Assembly (NCBI GenBank): GCA_017462545.1
Contig: JAFTQX010000022.1
Span: 1 to 52,206, forward strand
Reading direction: 5' to 3'
DNA length: 52,206 nucleotides
From: Clostridia bacterium
GTDB lineage: Bacteria; Bacillota; Clostridia; Oscillospirales; CAG-272
Shown: piece by piece, positions 41,847 to 51,600 of the stretch
Layout: every line of letters begins with the position of its first letter
Position numbering within the stretch: the first letter of the stretch is position 1
Translations under genes and position numbers: made by a program
Notes under the pieces: generated by a model
What the model was told of the DNA's origin: nothing
Database searches by the model: none
Seen by the model: only the letters and a program-made list of their open reading frames with translations

Positions 41847-42276
41847 GATGGCGCACACGCCGCGCGCCGCCGGCGGGCATTGCGCTGCCTATTCCACCGC
41901 CAAGGATAGAAACGGCAAGCAATACGGAGTAAGAAAGCAGCAAGCGACCAAGATCGGCCTCACCATCTCCGAGCATGACCAAATAGCCGACAAGAAACAG
42001 CATGACCAGCCCAAGCCCGGTCAGCCCCCCGCAGATCAGCCCCTGTCGGCCACGCCGTCGCGCACTCAACAGGCCGCCGAGAAGAAAAGTCAGCAGTGCG
42101 GCAGCATAGGCTAGCGGTGTTACCTTGGCTGCCGGGTCATCGCTGCGGTAAGCGATGGCTGTGGCCGCCAGCAAAAGCAGCAGCATCAGCAAGGCTGATA
42201 CCAATATACCGCGCACCACACAGGATAAAAGCGAATGGTTCTTTTTGTTCGGTCCCAAAGAAAGAGAAGCATCCAT
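41833..42276 (-). CDS. TIGR04086 family membrane protein
   Basis: The 147-residue protein has four hydrophobic helices (about 22-125) and a basic C-terminus (RRVRHPKRR). It fits the TIGR04086 family of clostridial four-helix proteins that lie beside yajC; the function is unknown. The ATG is at 42276. Its GGAGG site lies inside the 3' arm of the yajC terminator hairpin, so terminator folding would also hide the site. It overlaps murA by 14 bases on the opposite strand. Confidence 0.85.
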   Translation of the reverse strand: MDASLSLGPNKKNHSLLSCVVRGILVSALLMLLLLLAATAIAYRSDDPAAKVTPLAYAAALLTFLLGGLLSARRRGRQGLICGGLTGLGLVMLFLVGYLVMLGDGEADLGRLLLSYSVLLAVSILGGGIGSAMPAGGARRVRHPKRR

Positions 42277-42277
42277 C

Positions 42278-42332
42278 AAAAAAGCCTCCGTAAATATTCT
42301 ACTTGGTAGAATATATGACGAAGGCTTTTTTG
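42278..42332 (-). terminator. yajC terminator overlapping the next gene's ribosome binding site
   Basis: On the minus strand, AAAAAAGCCT pairs with AGGCTTTTTT, and ATATTCTAC with GTAGAATAT inside. GGAGGC of the downstream gene is part of the closing arm. Confidence 0.75.
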
Positions 42333-42344
42333 TTATGAATGAAA

Positions 42345-42707
42345 TTATTTGTCTGTTTCCTCTTCGGGCTGCTGGGGTGCTCTCTTGTCCGCTGCGCGAA
42401 CATCAACAGAGCGGACAGCGGTCTTCAGGAAACGGATCTTGGTGCCGGCCTTGCTGGTCTCGATGGTGATGGTGTCTTCCTTCATGCTGACGATTTCGCC
42501 GATGATGCCGCCGATAGTGGTGATCTCATCACCCACCTCAAGGGAATTCAGCATGTTGGCTTCCTCCTTGCGTCTCTTCTTGTTGGAAGAGAACATCCAG
42601 ATCATCAAAAGCACAAAGACGACCAGCATAATAATGGTAGGCCACGGATCGGGATTGCCGCCGTTGTTGCCGGGCGCGGTTGTGCCGGTCAGTAAAAATT
42701 GGAACAT
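42345..42707 (-). CDS. yajC: preprotein translocase subunit YajC
   Basis: The 120-residue protein has a short N-terminus, one membrane helix at about 23-40 (TIIMLVVFVLLMIWMF), and the YajC core NKKRRKEEANMLNSLEVGDE, then ITTIGGIIGEIVSM. An acidic, glutamate-rich tail follows. YajC joins the SecDF-YajC complex that assists protein export; secD/secF are not in this window. AGGAGG precedes the ATG and the promoter is at 42749-42777. Confidence 0.95.
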   Translation of the reverse strand: MFQFLLTGTTAPGNNGGNPDPWPTIIMLVVFVLLMIWMFSSNKKRRKEEANMLNSLEVGDEITTIGGIIGEIVSMKEDTITIETSKAGTKIRFLKTAVRSVDVRAADKRAPQQPEEETDK

Positions 42708-42748
42708 GGGAAACCTCCTTTGGTTTTTAGAAATTTTTGTATCATCTC

Positions 42749-42777
42749 ATTATATCGTGTTTGGCGTATAAAAGCAA
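42749..42777 (-). promoter_or_regulatory. sigma-A promoter for yajC
   Basis: Minus strand: TTGCTT (42777-42772), a 17-bp spacer and TATAAT (42754-42749). Confidence 0.72.
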
Positions 42778-42835
42778 GAGCAAATCAAGAAAAAAGAGAA
42801 AAGTTTTTGTGAACAGGGGTGTTTTGCGTGTTGCT

Positions 42836-43651
42836 TTATACAATGTGCTCCCATACATAGCGGATCGGGTGCTCGTCATTGCGGCAGATTTGGCGGTCTG
42901 CGTGCTCCTTTAAGGCATCACAGGCGTTTTCAACCGCCAGCCCAAGGCCGACTGCCTCCAGCATCGTGATATCGTTTTTGCTGTCACCGATGCCGATCGT
43001 TTCCTCAAGGGAAACTCCCATCCTTGCAGCGAATTTCTGGATGGCTGCCCCCTTGCCGGCCCCCGCAATGGTGATCTCCAATGCAAGCTCGGTAGAGGAG
43101 GTGATATGAAAGCCGCCCGCTGTTGTCAACCGCTCGGCAAAGGCCTGCAGCTCTTCCTTGTATTTGAAGAACAGGGCAAACATTTCTACCTCGGTCGTTT
43201 TTTTCAGCTCATCGCTAAAATCATCAAGCTGCTCGCTAAAGTCTACCAGACAATCGTGATAATAATCGGTCATGCTGTAATAGGGGTAATTGGCAAAGGC
43301 AGGTCCATCAAAGCAGGAAACGCCGTTGCGGTGCATATTCCGCAAAATGATGTAGTCGGGAATCATACCGCGAATCACATCCAGCCGCTCACCGCTGATG
43401 CAGCTTTTCTCTATGAAACGCCCCTCCTGCTGATCCCAAATGGCGGTACCGTTGGAGGTAATGAAATAACGGATATCGGGATGCTCCCTCACGCTTGCGG
43501 GAATTTCACCGAGTGCCCGCCCGGTCGTGGGGACGAACAGAATGCCGCGCGCAGCAAGCGCGTGAATGGCCTCGGCATTCTCGCGGCTCAGTTCAGCATG
43601 CTCGTCGAGTGCCGTACCGTCAAGATCACAAAAAATGATTTTATATGCCAT
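42836..43651 (-). CDS. Cof-type HAD-superfamily hydrolase
   Basis: The 271-residue protein has motif I DLDGT at 9-13, motif II in FVPTTGR, the Lys of motif III in GAGKGAAIQKF, and motif IV GIGDSKNDITML. This makes it a Cof/YbjI-type (subfamily IIB) phosphatase with a large alpha/beta cap. Such enzymes hydrolyse sugar phosphates, flavin nucleotides or similar small substrates; this one is not further assignable. Its start overlaps the pepT stop region by 11 bases, so it is the second gene of that operon. Confidence 0.92.
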   Translation of the reverse strand: MAYKIIFCDLDGTALDEHAELSRENAEAIHALAARGILFVPTTGRALGEIPASVREHPDIRYFITSNGTAIWDQQEGRFIEKSCISGERLDVIRGMIPDYIILRNMHRNGVSCFDGPAFANYPYYSMTDYYHDCLVDFSEQLDDFSDELKKTTEVEMFALFFKYKEELQAFAERLTTAGGFHITSSTELALEITIAGAGKGAAIQKFAARMGVSLEETIGIGDSKNDITMLEAVGLGLAVENACDALKEHADRQICRNDEHPIRYVWEHIV

Positions 43652-44879
43652 GCGCTGCCTCCTTTGCGTAAAGCCCTACCAGATGAACCAGTACGTCCAC
43701 CATCGTCTCAAGACTCTTGACGGGAATATATTCCTGTCTGCCATGGAAATTGAGACCGCCGGTGGATAGATTGGGGCAGGGCAGCCCCTCGTAGGATAGC
43801 CGCGCGCCGTCTGTGCCGCCGCGAATGGGATTCACGCGCGGCTCTACCCCGCAGGCAAGCATGGCAGCCTTGGCGTTTTCGACAAGGTGCGGATGCTTCT
43901 TGACGATCTCCGCCATGTTGTAGTAGCTATCCTTTACCGTGGCTTGTATACAACCGCCACCCCACGCTTCGTCAACTCGCTTGGCAAGCGAAAGGAAGTA
44001 TGCCTTGCGTTCTTCTAGCCGTGCGCGGTCATGGTCGCGGATGATGTAGGCAGCATGCAGAGATTCTACGCCGCCCGTGATCTCATCCACCATGTAAAAG
44101 CCCTCATATCCCTTGGTGGCATCGGGACGCTCTGCGCGTGGCAGACCTGCGTGAAAATCGGCAAAGATATCCACAGCATTCTTCATTTTGCCCTTGGCGC
44201 TGCCGGGGTGCACGCTCACCCCTGTGATATGCAGCTCGCCTGCTGCCGCGTTAAAATTCTCGTATTCGATCTCGCCCAGCTCGCCGCCATCTACCGTGTA
44301 GCCAAAGTCCGCACCGAATTTGGCAACATCAAAATGATCGGTTCCGCGACCGATCTCCTCATCCGGCGTGAACGCCACGCGGATTTTTCCGTGCGGCAAA
44401 GAAGGATTCTCCAGCAGCGTGGCAAGCAGCGTCATGATCTCTGCTACGCCTGCCTTGTCATCTGCTCCCAGCAGCGTGCTGCCATCGGTTACGATCAGCT
44501 CCTTGCCGATATAGTGGGCAAGCTCCGGGTTGTCGGCCGTGCCGATCTTGTGTTCGCCGGCCGTATCCAGCACAATATCACCGCCTGCGTAACGGATGAT
44601 GCGCGGGCGGATCTCCCGTCCGCTCACCGCAGGAGAGGTATCTACATGGGCAAGCAGGCCAAGCACAGGCGCTCCCTCAACGTTTGCGGGCAGCGTGGCG
44701 GTGACATAGCCGTATTCGTCCATGTCGGCTTGCAGTCCCATCGCCTCTATTTCCTCTTTCAGGGCAGAGAGCAGCACCAGTTCCTCCGGGTTGCTTGGAT
44801 AGGTGGCCTCATCTGCGTGCGGGTTTGATGTGGTGGGATAGGAAACATATTTCAAAAAACGATCAACAACTGTCATCAT
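43641..44879 (-). CDS. pepT: peptidase T (tripeptidase)
   Basis: The 412-residue M20 enzyme opens VVDRFLKYVSYPTTSNPHAD and has metal ligands in LLAHVDTSPAVSG (His and catalytic Asp), GADDKAGVAEIM and TPDEEIGRGTDHFD (catalytic Glu pair). IRGGTDGARLSYEGLPCPNL contributes the last metal histidine region. PepT removes the N-terminal residue from tripeptides in the cytoplasm. Two adjacent ATG codons follow GAGGTG; I use the first. It has its own promoter. Confidence 0.95.
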   Translation of the reverse strand: MMTVVDRFLKYVSYPTTSNPHADEATYPSNPEELVLLSALKEEIEAMGLQADMDEYGYVTATLPANVEGAPVLGLLAHVDTSPAVSGREIRPRIIRYAGGDIVLDTAGEHKIGTADNPELAHYIGKELIVTDGSTLLGADDKAGVAEIMTLLATLLENPSLPHGKIRVAFTPDEEIGRGTDHFDVAKFGADFGYTVDGGELGEIEYENFNAAAGELHITGVSVHPGSAKGKMKNAVDIFADFHAGLPRAERPDATKGYEGFYMVDEITGGVESLHAAYIIRDHDRARLEERKAYFLSLAKRVDEAWGGGCIQATVKDSYYNMAEIVKKHPHLVENAKAAMLACGVEPRVNPIRGGTDGARLSYEGLPCPNLSTGGLNFHGRQEYIPVKSLETMVDVLVHLVGLYAKEAAHGI

Positions 44880-44899
44880 AGCACCTCATTTCTCCTAGT

Positions 44900-44928
44900 A
44901 TTATAGCATGTATTTACGCATAATGCAA
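44900..44928 (-). promoter_or_regulatory. sigma-A promoter for pepT
   Basis: Minus strand: TTGCAT (44928-44923), a 17-bp spacer and TATAAT (44905-44900). Confidence 0.75.
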
Positions 44929-44936
44929 GGCGAACC

Positions 44937-44965
44937 TTGACAAAATTCGCTCTTTTTGGTATACT
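44937..44965 (+). promoter_or_regulatory. sigma-A promoter for the HAD gene
   Basis: TTGACA (44937-44942), a 17-bp spacer and TATACT (44960-44965). Its -35 is only 8 bp from that of the divergent pepT promoter. Confidence 0.83.
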
Positions 44966-44985
44966 GAAAAACGGAGGTAGACCTT

Positions 44986-45576
44986 ATGTATCAGAATGTG
45001 ATCTTTGACTACGGCAATACGCTTGCCGTTTATCGTGAGCGGGATATTGCCCGCCATTATGTGGAAGAGGCAGATGTATCGCTCTTTGCCTCGGGGTTTT
45101 TTGACCGTCTATATTGTGACCGTCTTGACGATGGCACGCTCTCGCTTGAGGAGTGGTGTGCTTTGGCAGCAAAACGCCTGCCGCCTCGCTTGCACGCCGC
45201 CATGAGAGCGGCCTGTGAGGGCTGGTATCGCACCCTGCCCGGCGTGCCCGGCATGGGAGCTGTTGTTGCCCGTCTGCGGGCAGAGGGACGGGGGATCTAT
45301 CTTCTCTCCAACATCTCGCGTGAGTTCGCTGCCCACGCAGCAGAGCTGCCCGGCCTTGCCGGCTTTCATGGTATGGTCATGTCCGGCCCGCTTGGCATCG
45401 TTAAGCCCTCGCTTGCCATTTATCGCCACCTGCTTGATACCTATGGGCTAGACCCTGCGACCTGCGTCTTTGTGGACGACCGTGCGGAAAACATCGAGGG
45501 CGCGCGTGCGGCAGGCATTGCCGGTTATCTGTTTGATGGAAACGCCTCACGCCTGATGGACTTCCTCTTTTCATAA
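44986..45576 (+). CDS. HAD-superfamily hydrolase with variant motif I
   Basis: The 196-residue protein has motif I FDYGNT (residues 7-12), where the usual second Asp of DxDxT is a Gly. Motif II is LLSNIS, motif III Lys is in GIVKPSLAIY, and motif IV is FVDDRAENIEGA. The Gly variant also occurs in the YihX-like group of HAD phosphatases, so activity is plausible but unproven. CGGAGG precedes the ATG. It is a single-gene unit between the divergent promoter region and a terminator. Confidence 0.85.
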   Translation: MYQNVIFDYGNTLAVYRERDIARHYVEEADVSLFASGFFDRLYCDRLDDGTLSLEEWCALAAKRLPPRLHAAMRAACEGWYRTLPGVPGMGAVVARLRAEGRGIYLLSNISREFAAHAAELPGLAGFHGMVMSGPLGIVKPSLAIYRHLLDTYGLDPATCVFVDDRAENIEGARAAGIAGYLFDGNASRLMDFLFS

Positions 45577-45577
45577 T

Positions 45578-45616
45578 AAAAAATGAACCGCTCCGAGGAA
45601 CGGTTCATTTTTTTAT
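45578..45616. terminator. bidirectional terminator
   Basis: AAAAAATGAACCG pairs with CGGTTCATTTTTTT around a loop of about 10 bases. It is shared by the HAD gene (+) and the giant secreted protein (-). Confidence 0.87.
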
Positions 45617-45619
45617 TGG

Positions 45620-48600
45620 TTATTTGTAAGTCACGCAAGGCTCGCAGTAGCCCATTTCAGAACCACCATGTACCATGGCAAACTGAATGAGGTCTCCGGC
45701 CTTGACCGAGAGATTCGTGGGGAACGGCTCATATGCCTGTGCTGCCTCCAAGAAGGAGAGCGCCGCACGGGCGGGGTGTGTGGTCGTTCCGCTGGTGTAA
45801 ACGTAATAGCCATTCGGGTCGCCGGCGTTGCTTGTTGTCGGCCATACGCGTTCGCCGTTGACAAAAATGGCAAACTTGGCACCATAAACCACGTTACTGT
45901 TGTTAGAATCGGCCATCAGCTTGTTGAGCGTTAATGATACGTTGCCCGCCATGGTCGCGTGGTAGGTCAGGGCGGTTGCATAGCCGCTGACCAGCGCAAA
46001 TCGTCCCTCGGGCAGATACATGCCGCCATGTGACCAGGCACTGGAGGCGCCGGACGGCATCAGAATGCTTTGGCTGTTGTTAAACATAGCGCCATAAGTA
46101 GTGTAGGCACCACCCGCAAGAGGTAGATAACCAATCGTCCACTTGCCGTTAAAGCCGTCAAACGAGCCGTTGAAGCCGTCCCCGGTTACGGTAGGTGCAG
46201 TGTAGGAGGGCCAGTTGGCTGTTCCGACCGCCATGGTGCTGCTCTCTAGGGTTGTCGGGAGATGCCAGATAACGGTCGGACTGATGGCCATGCTGGACCA
46301 ACTGCTGTTTCGACGCGAGACGAAATAGATCTCATCCCCTTCTGCAACCGATATATTCGTCAGCGCGTTGCCGATCGAAGCCTTCAGCGCCGTGATGTCG
46401 GTTGTTTTGGAAACGGTATACCATTGGTCCGTGTTGGTGTAGTAGCTGCCGCTGCCCGGCCAGATCATTTGATTGTTTTTAAAGATGGCAAAGTAGCTGC
46501 TGTCGCCGCCAAAGTTATCACTCGGAAGAATGATAGAGTCCAAGGCAATATTGATGGTGCCTGCCTGCGGAGCCGTATAGCGCAAGGCTACGTTGTAATA
46601 TCTCTGCGCCGCCATGCGGTATTCGTGGGTGGCATAGAAACCGCCTCTTCCGCGTTTGGACGGGAGGTAAGAGGCTCCGGTTCCATCCCACAGTTCATAG
46701 CCGGAGGCAACGATCCAGCCGGATGAGGTGTCGTAATAATTATACGGTGTATAGGATATGCTGGTGGTGGGCATATAGCCGTAATCCCAGTTGCCCTTGT
46801 AGGTGACTGTGGTACCGCTGAGGGTAGGGCGGTAGTCAGAGGAGGGCTCTTTCGAGTAGAGCGTGCCGTTGATATCGGTACCATAAATATAAGAGGCGTT
46901 ATCGAACTTCACGCGGGTGCTTGCCGAGTTCAGATTGGTGGGATACGTGTTGCCGCTGATCTCGACATTCTTCGCGCAGAAGATGTGAATGGCCGGATTG
47001 AGATCATTGTCCGCCGTGTACCCCTTACGAGGACCGAAATAATTGTTTTCAATGGTGATATCCTTGGCCGAGTTGACGTATACGGCATAATCGGTCGTGC
47101 GGTCAACGATATGGTTGCCTGTGATATTGATGTTCTTATAGAGCAGATAATCCTCATCAGCCTTTGTGCCAAGACCGTAGATGGATACGGGACTGTAAAT
47201 GTCCTGGTTTTTGAAGTAGCCTGTATGCTGAATGAGGTTGTTCTGCACATTCAGGTTTTCGGTAACACCGGACTCGCCCCAAAGAATCTCATAATGGATA
47301 GCAACCGCGCCCATGCCAATGTTGATCAGCGAGCAGTTTTTGATGGTAGCATCCGATGCCTTGATCAGCAGACCGCGAGAACGAATGTTGCGTACCAAAG
47401 TGTTATCAAACAGGAACCCGTTGGAGGCCATGCTCATGTTGTCGATCAGAACCTTGTTGTCTTTTTTCCAACTGTTTGCCGAAAGATCGTATCCGTTAAG
47501 TGCGGCAAAGTTCACAGCTGAGGTGGCTACCGTTACGTAACGGATAGGCGCTGAGCCGGTGGTGCAACCTTTTCCTACGCCGTCCTCCGTCGTCCAGTCA
47601 ATGGTGATATTGTCTCCGCTTGTGGTATCGGTGAGGGCAGGCGTGTCACAGACGAGTTGGCCTGCGCTGGTGTAGATGTAAACGCGATCTCCCTTGGTGA
47701 AGGGGTGGCACAGACCGCCCGGATTTAGAGTTTTTGGTGTTGTGTCGTTTGTCAGTTGGCTGTACGACCATTCGGAGAAGTTACCCTTGTAGGTGATGGT
47801 GGTGGTGCCGTCGCCGTTGTCGGTTACGGCATGCAGACGGCCATGCTGGGCATTCTGGTTGGTGCCGTCATCACACATGTTTTCAAAGAGGCAGGAGATC
47901 GCCTTGGAGCCTTCCTTGCACTTGGTGGTGTGCGTGGCATCAATTGAGCCGATGTGAGGCAGAGAACCGCGATAATTGCCGTTATCGTCTACAGAAACCT
48001 CAAGGGATACACCGTATGCGCTTTCCATCGCACGATAGCGGTCATATTCCTCTTTGGTGATCAGCGCGCCGCTCTTGGTCGTGTCGGCTACACGGTAGTA
48101 GGTGGTAGCCGTTTTGTTGCTGCCCTCTACAAAGGCAAAGCCGCTGGCGTTGCCATAGATCACCATGTCACGGAAGCTGACGTCTGCCGAGTTGTAGATG
48201 GCAATCGTGGTGCCGCCGTTGGTCGCGCGGCAGGTGAGAATGTCGCCTGCCTCAATTCTGGAATATACGGAGGCAGATACAGCCATTGTCATGGTGCCGT
48301 CAGAATTTTTTGTGATGCTGTTAAAGCCGGTATCGCAGTAGGCATAGAAGGTTCCCTGGCGCTGCGCGCCCATGCCGGTGGTGTCATAATATTCGGGGTC
48401 TGTGTTACCAAATTCGTTCACCATGCCCGCGCCGGTTAACACGCGCAGCTGATTGCTGCCCATTTTTTCCAGCACGTAAACCTGTCCGCAGGACTGGCGA
48501 GCAAAGCCAATTGTCAGACCAATGAAGGCGAGTCCGTCTGTGCCATTCTCCACGCTGATCATTTGCCATAGCTGCGTCTGCTGCTCCAGCATAACGCCAA

Positions 48601-51600
48601 AGGCGTAGATGGTCTTATCCTTTAAATTGTTAAAGATCATGCGGCCGTTTAAGGTGTAGGCACCGGGGGCGATGATAACCTCGTCCTCTGCCGCAAGCGT
48701 TGCTGCGACATAGCCGGAGAAGGTGGCCGTTTTACCATCGCCCACGCGCATTTCGGTTTTGCGCTCATAGTGGAGGAATTGGTCCTTATCCACATGCGGC
48801 AGCAGGCTTTCATCTGCGCCGTAGGCAAGACGCGCGTCTACGTCGGTTACATCATCGCCGTTATGGTTTTGGTTGTCGGTCGCGGTAACGGCGGTCTCGA
48901 CATTGAGGTCTGCGATCATGTAATTGTTGCTTGTGAGTGTCAATCTACCGGAAAGCGTGTTGCTGACGGTATATAGATGCTTGTTGGCGGTCGCGGTCAG
49001 CGTGGTCGCGGTATTCTTCAGAATAACTACGTTGTCGCTGTCCTCACAAATGATCGAGCCGATCACCGTGTTGCGGGCGACAAGTACGTCTACTGCATTT
49101 TTGATATAAATGCTTTTGCCTGCGGCGGCAATGGTGTTATCGCGCAGCTCGCTGCCGTTTGTCTGCAGCACAACACCGTCCATGTCGGCGGTGATTTCGT
49201 TGCCTTTGATATAGGCGCCACCCGTGCTGGCGTCCTCTATGCCAACCGTTGTTACATCAATCACCGTGTTGGTAATGTAAACCTCGCTTGTGCCACCCGC
49301 AAGCGAAATACCGGTGCCGATCTCGCCTGCCACATCGGTGCCGCGCAGGAAAATGCCATTTGAGGCATTTTCAAGGGAAATGCCAACAGCCGCATGACCG
49401 GAGACGGTGACATTTTCCAATACCGTGCTGTTGCTCCGTGCAATACGTACGGCCGTCAGGCTGGTATTGGTTGCCACCAGATGCAGGTTGGAAAGCTGCA
49501 AGTTGTCGGTGTTGTTCAGTGTCAGGGGAAGGGTGATATATACAGTAATGTTCTTGGCATCATAGGTCGTATTGGCATCTGCGGAATGGAAGAGCAGAGG
49601 AGATGCGTCCTTGATGTGGTAAACGCCGTTTTCAACAACCGTGCCTGCGCGAATGGCGTCGGCAAGTGCCTGGGCAGAGATCTCAATGCCGTCCTTTGCT
49701 TGGCCGGAAACGGTAGCATAGACTTCTGCTGCATCCGCATAGGCAAAGAGCCGCTCCGTGACAGAAAGGCTGGCATAGCCGCCTGCCTGGCTGCGAGCCG
49801 CATAAGACTCTGCGCTGTAGGTCAGCGTTTGGCTGACGCCGGTGCCGTCTGTTATGCGGAAATAGAGTGGTGTGCGCATGCGCGCGGCAGGAATGCCGTT
49901 CAGCGTTACATAGTAAGCACTCTTTTCCTCCGACCACTGCAGGGGCAAGGAGGTCTTGCTTGAAAAATCCTCGTTCATGGAGACCTCTACGGTGACATTG
50001 CTTACCGAGATTCCCGACATGGTGGCCACATAAACACGAATGGCAGGCAGATCGTCAAGAATGAGTGATGCGCCATGGAAGGCGATCCCCTCCATGGTAG
50101 ATGTACCGGAGAGTGTTGTAATATCGGTGTATTCACCGGTCTTGATCTGTTTTTCGTTTTCATCAAGACCTGTGTTGGCAAGATCGTTTTGCTTGTATCC
50201 GAAATAGGTCTGTGCCTCTGCACCGTAATTGAGCATGGCGCAGGAAAGCGTGTACAATGCACGCCCCTCATCGGTTACACTCCCCTTGTAGCTGCTATGC
50301 AGGCTTTCCGCATAGGAGCGCACGCTTGCCGTGCGCAGCTCGCCGTAGCGGTAGCCGTTTGCCGTTTGAACGTACGGGCGGGCATAGACCAGATCGGTCA
50401 TCTCCTTGGCGGCAATGCCGGTAATGGTATACCGGTATTCACCGCTGTCCGCGTCAAGCACGCCGTTCGAGAGGGCATAGGCCTCGTTGTAGGTGTAGCT
50501 GCTCTCCCCTTCAGGGAAGATCAGAACGCCGTATTCCTCGGCATCCGCCAGCATATCCTCGCTGAAATAGGCGTAAAGATGCAGGCTGATATCGCCTGCA
50601 AGCGAGGCACTGACCGCATCCAGGCAAATGTCGGGTGCAAGGGCAAAGCTACTGAGCAGCGGTTTCATGGCCTCGCCGTTTTTGCTGGTTGCATGTACGG
50701 TGTAGGTGGAGGAGATGGTGGGGTCAAAGGTGACACTTGCCGTTTCATTTGCCGAAAATCGCATGGCAAGCACGTCACCACGGTCAAGATAAATGTCGCT
50801 TGTCTCTCCAAACGAAGAAGAAGAGGGAGTATAGCTGCTTTGCTTGACCGTGCTGGTTGTACCATCCGCGCGGTAAATGGTGGCGGTAAAGGCTACGTTC
50901 TTTGTGGTGGCAAATGCGGGGGAGGTCAGCTTATAGGTTGCAATGATCGGCGAGCGGAAAAGCAGAACCGTGTCACAGCCGCTCTCGACCGTGAGAGTAC
51001 CCTTTCCAATCGTGCCGGCACCGCTCTTGCCGCCAAAGGTCTCGCTTGCACCATCATAGCTCGGCATGGCATACACAGCCTGGCTTCCCTTCGGAGAATA
51101 GCCGGCATAATAGCCGCCGCCCCCCTGCAGCCCGCAAAAGCTCTCGCTGTAAGAATAGGTCTCGCCACAGTAGGTGGTGTAGGTTACGCGGGGGCGCATA
51201 ATTCCCAGGTTGCTTTGTGTTTTTGCCATGGCAAAACTGATAACGTCACCCTTCTGCACGGGAAGGGCGGAGGGGAATGCTTCAAACGCCTGTGCTGAAG
51301 CAAGATAACTGACACTCGACCAAGCCTTATGAACAGTTGTTGTGTTATATACATAATAGCCGTGCTCGTCACCGGTGTCTTTTGTGGGCCAGATCTTAAC
51401 GCCGTTCTTGAAAATGGCAAACTTAGAGCCAAACGGGATGTCGGTTTTGGATTCAGCATTGCTTGTGCTCAACGCATCCATCGAGATCTTGACGATACCG
51501 TTTTCCGGTGCATGGTAAGAAATCGTGGTGGCATAATCATTGGCTAAAATCAACTTTTCCTTGTTAGAACCAAGATATATACCGCCATAATTCCATTGGT

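Noticed and set aside
50075-51298. Open frame of 407 codons antisense to the giant protein gene
   Set aside because: The opposite strand encodes coherent repeated modules; this frame does not resemble any family.
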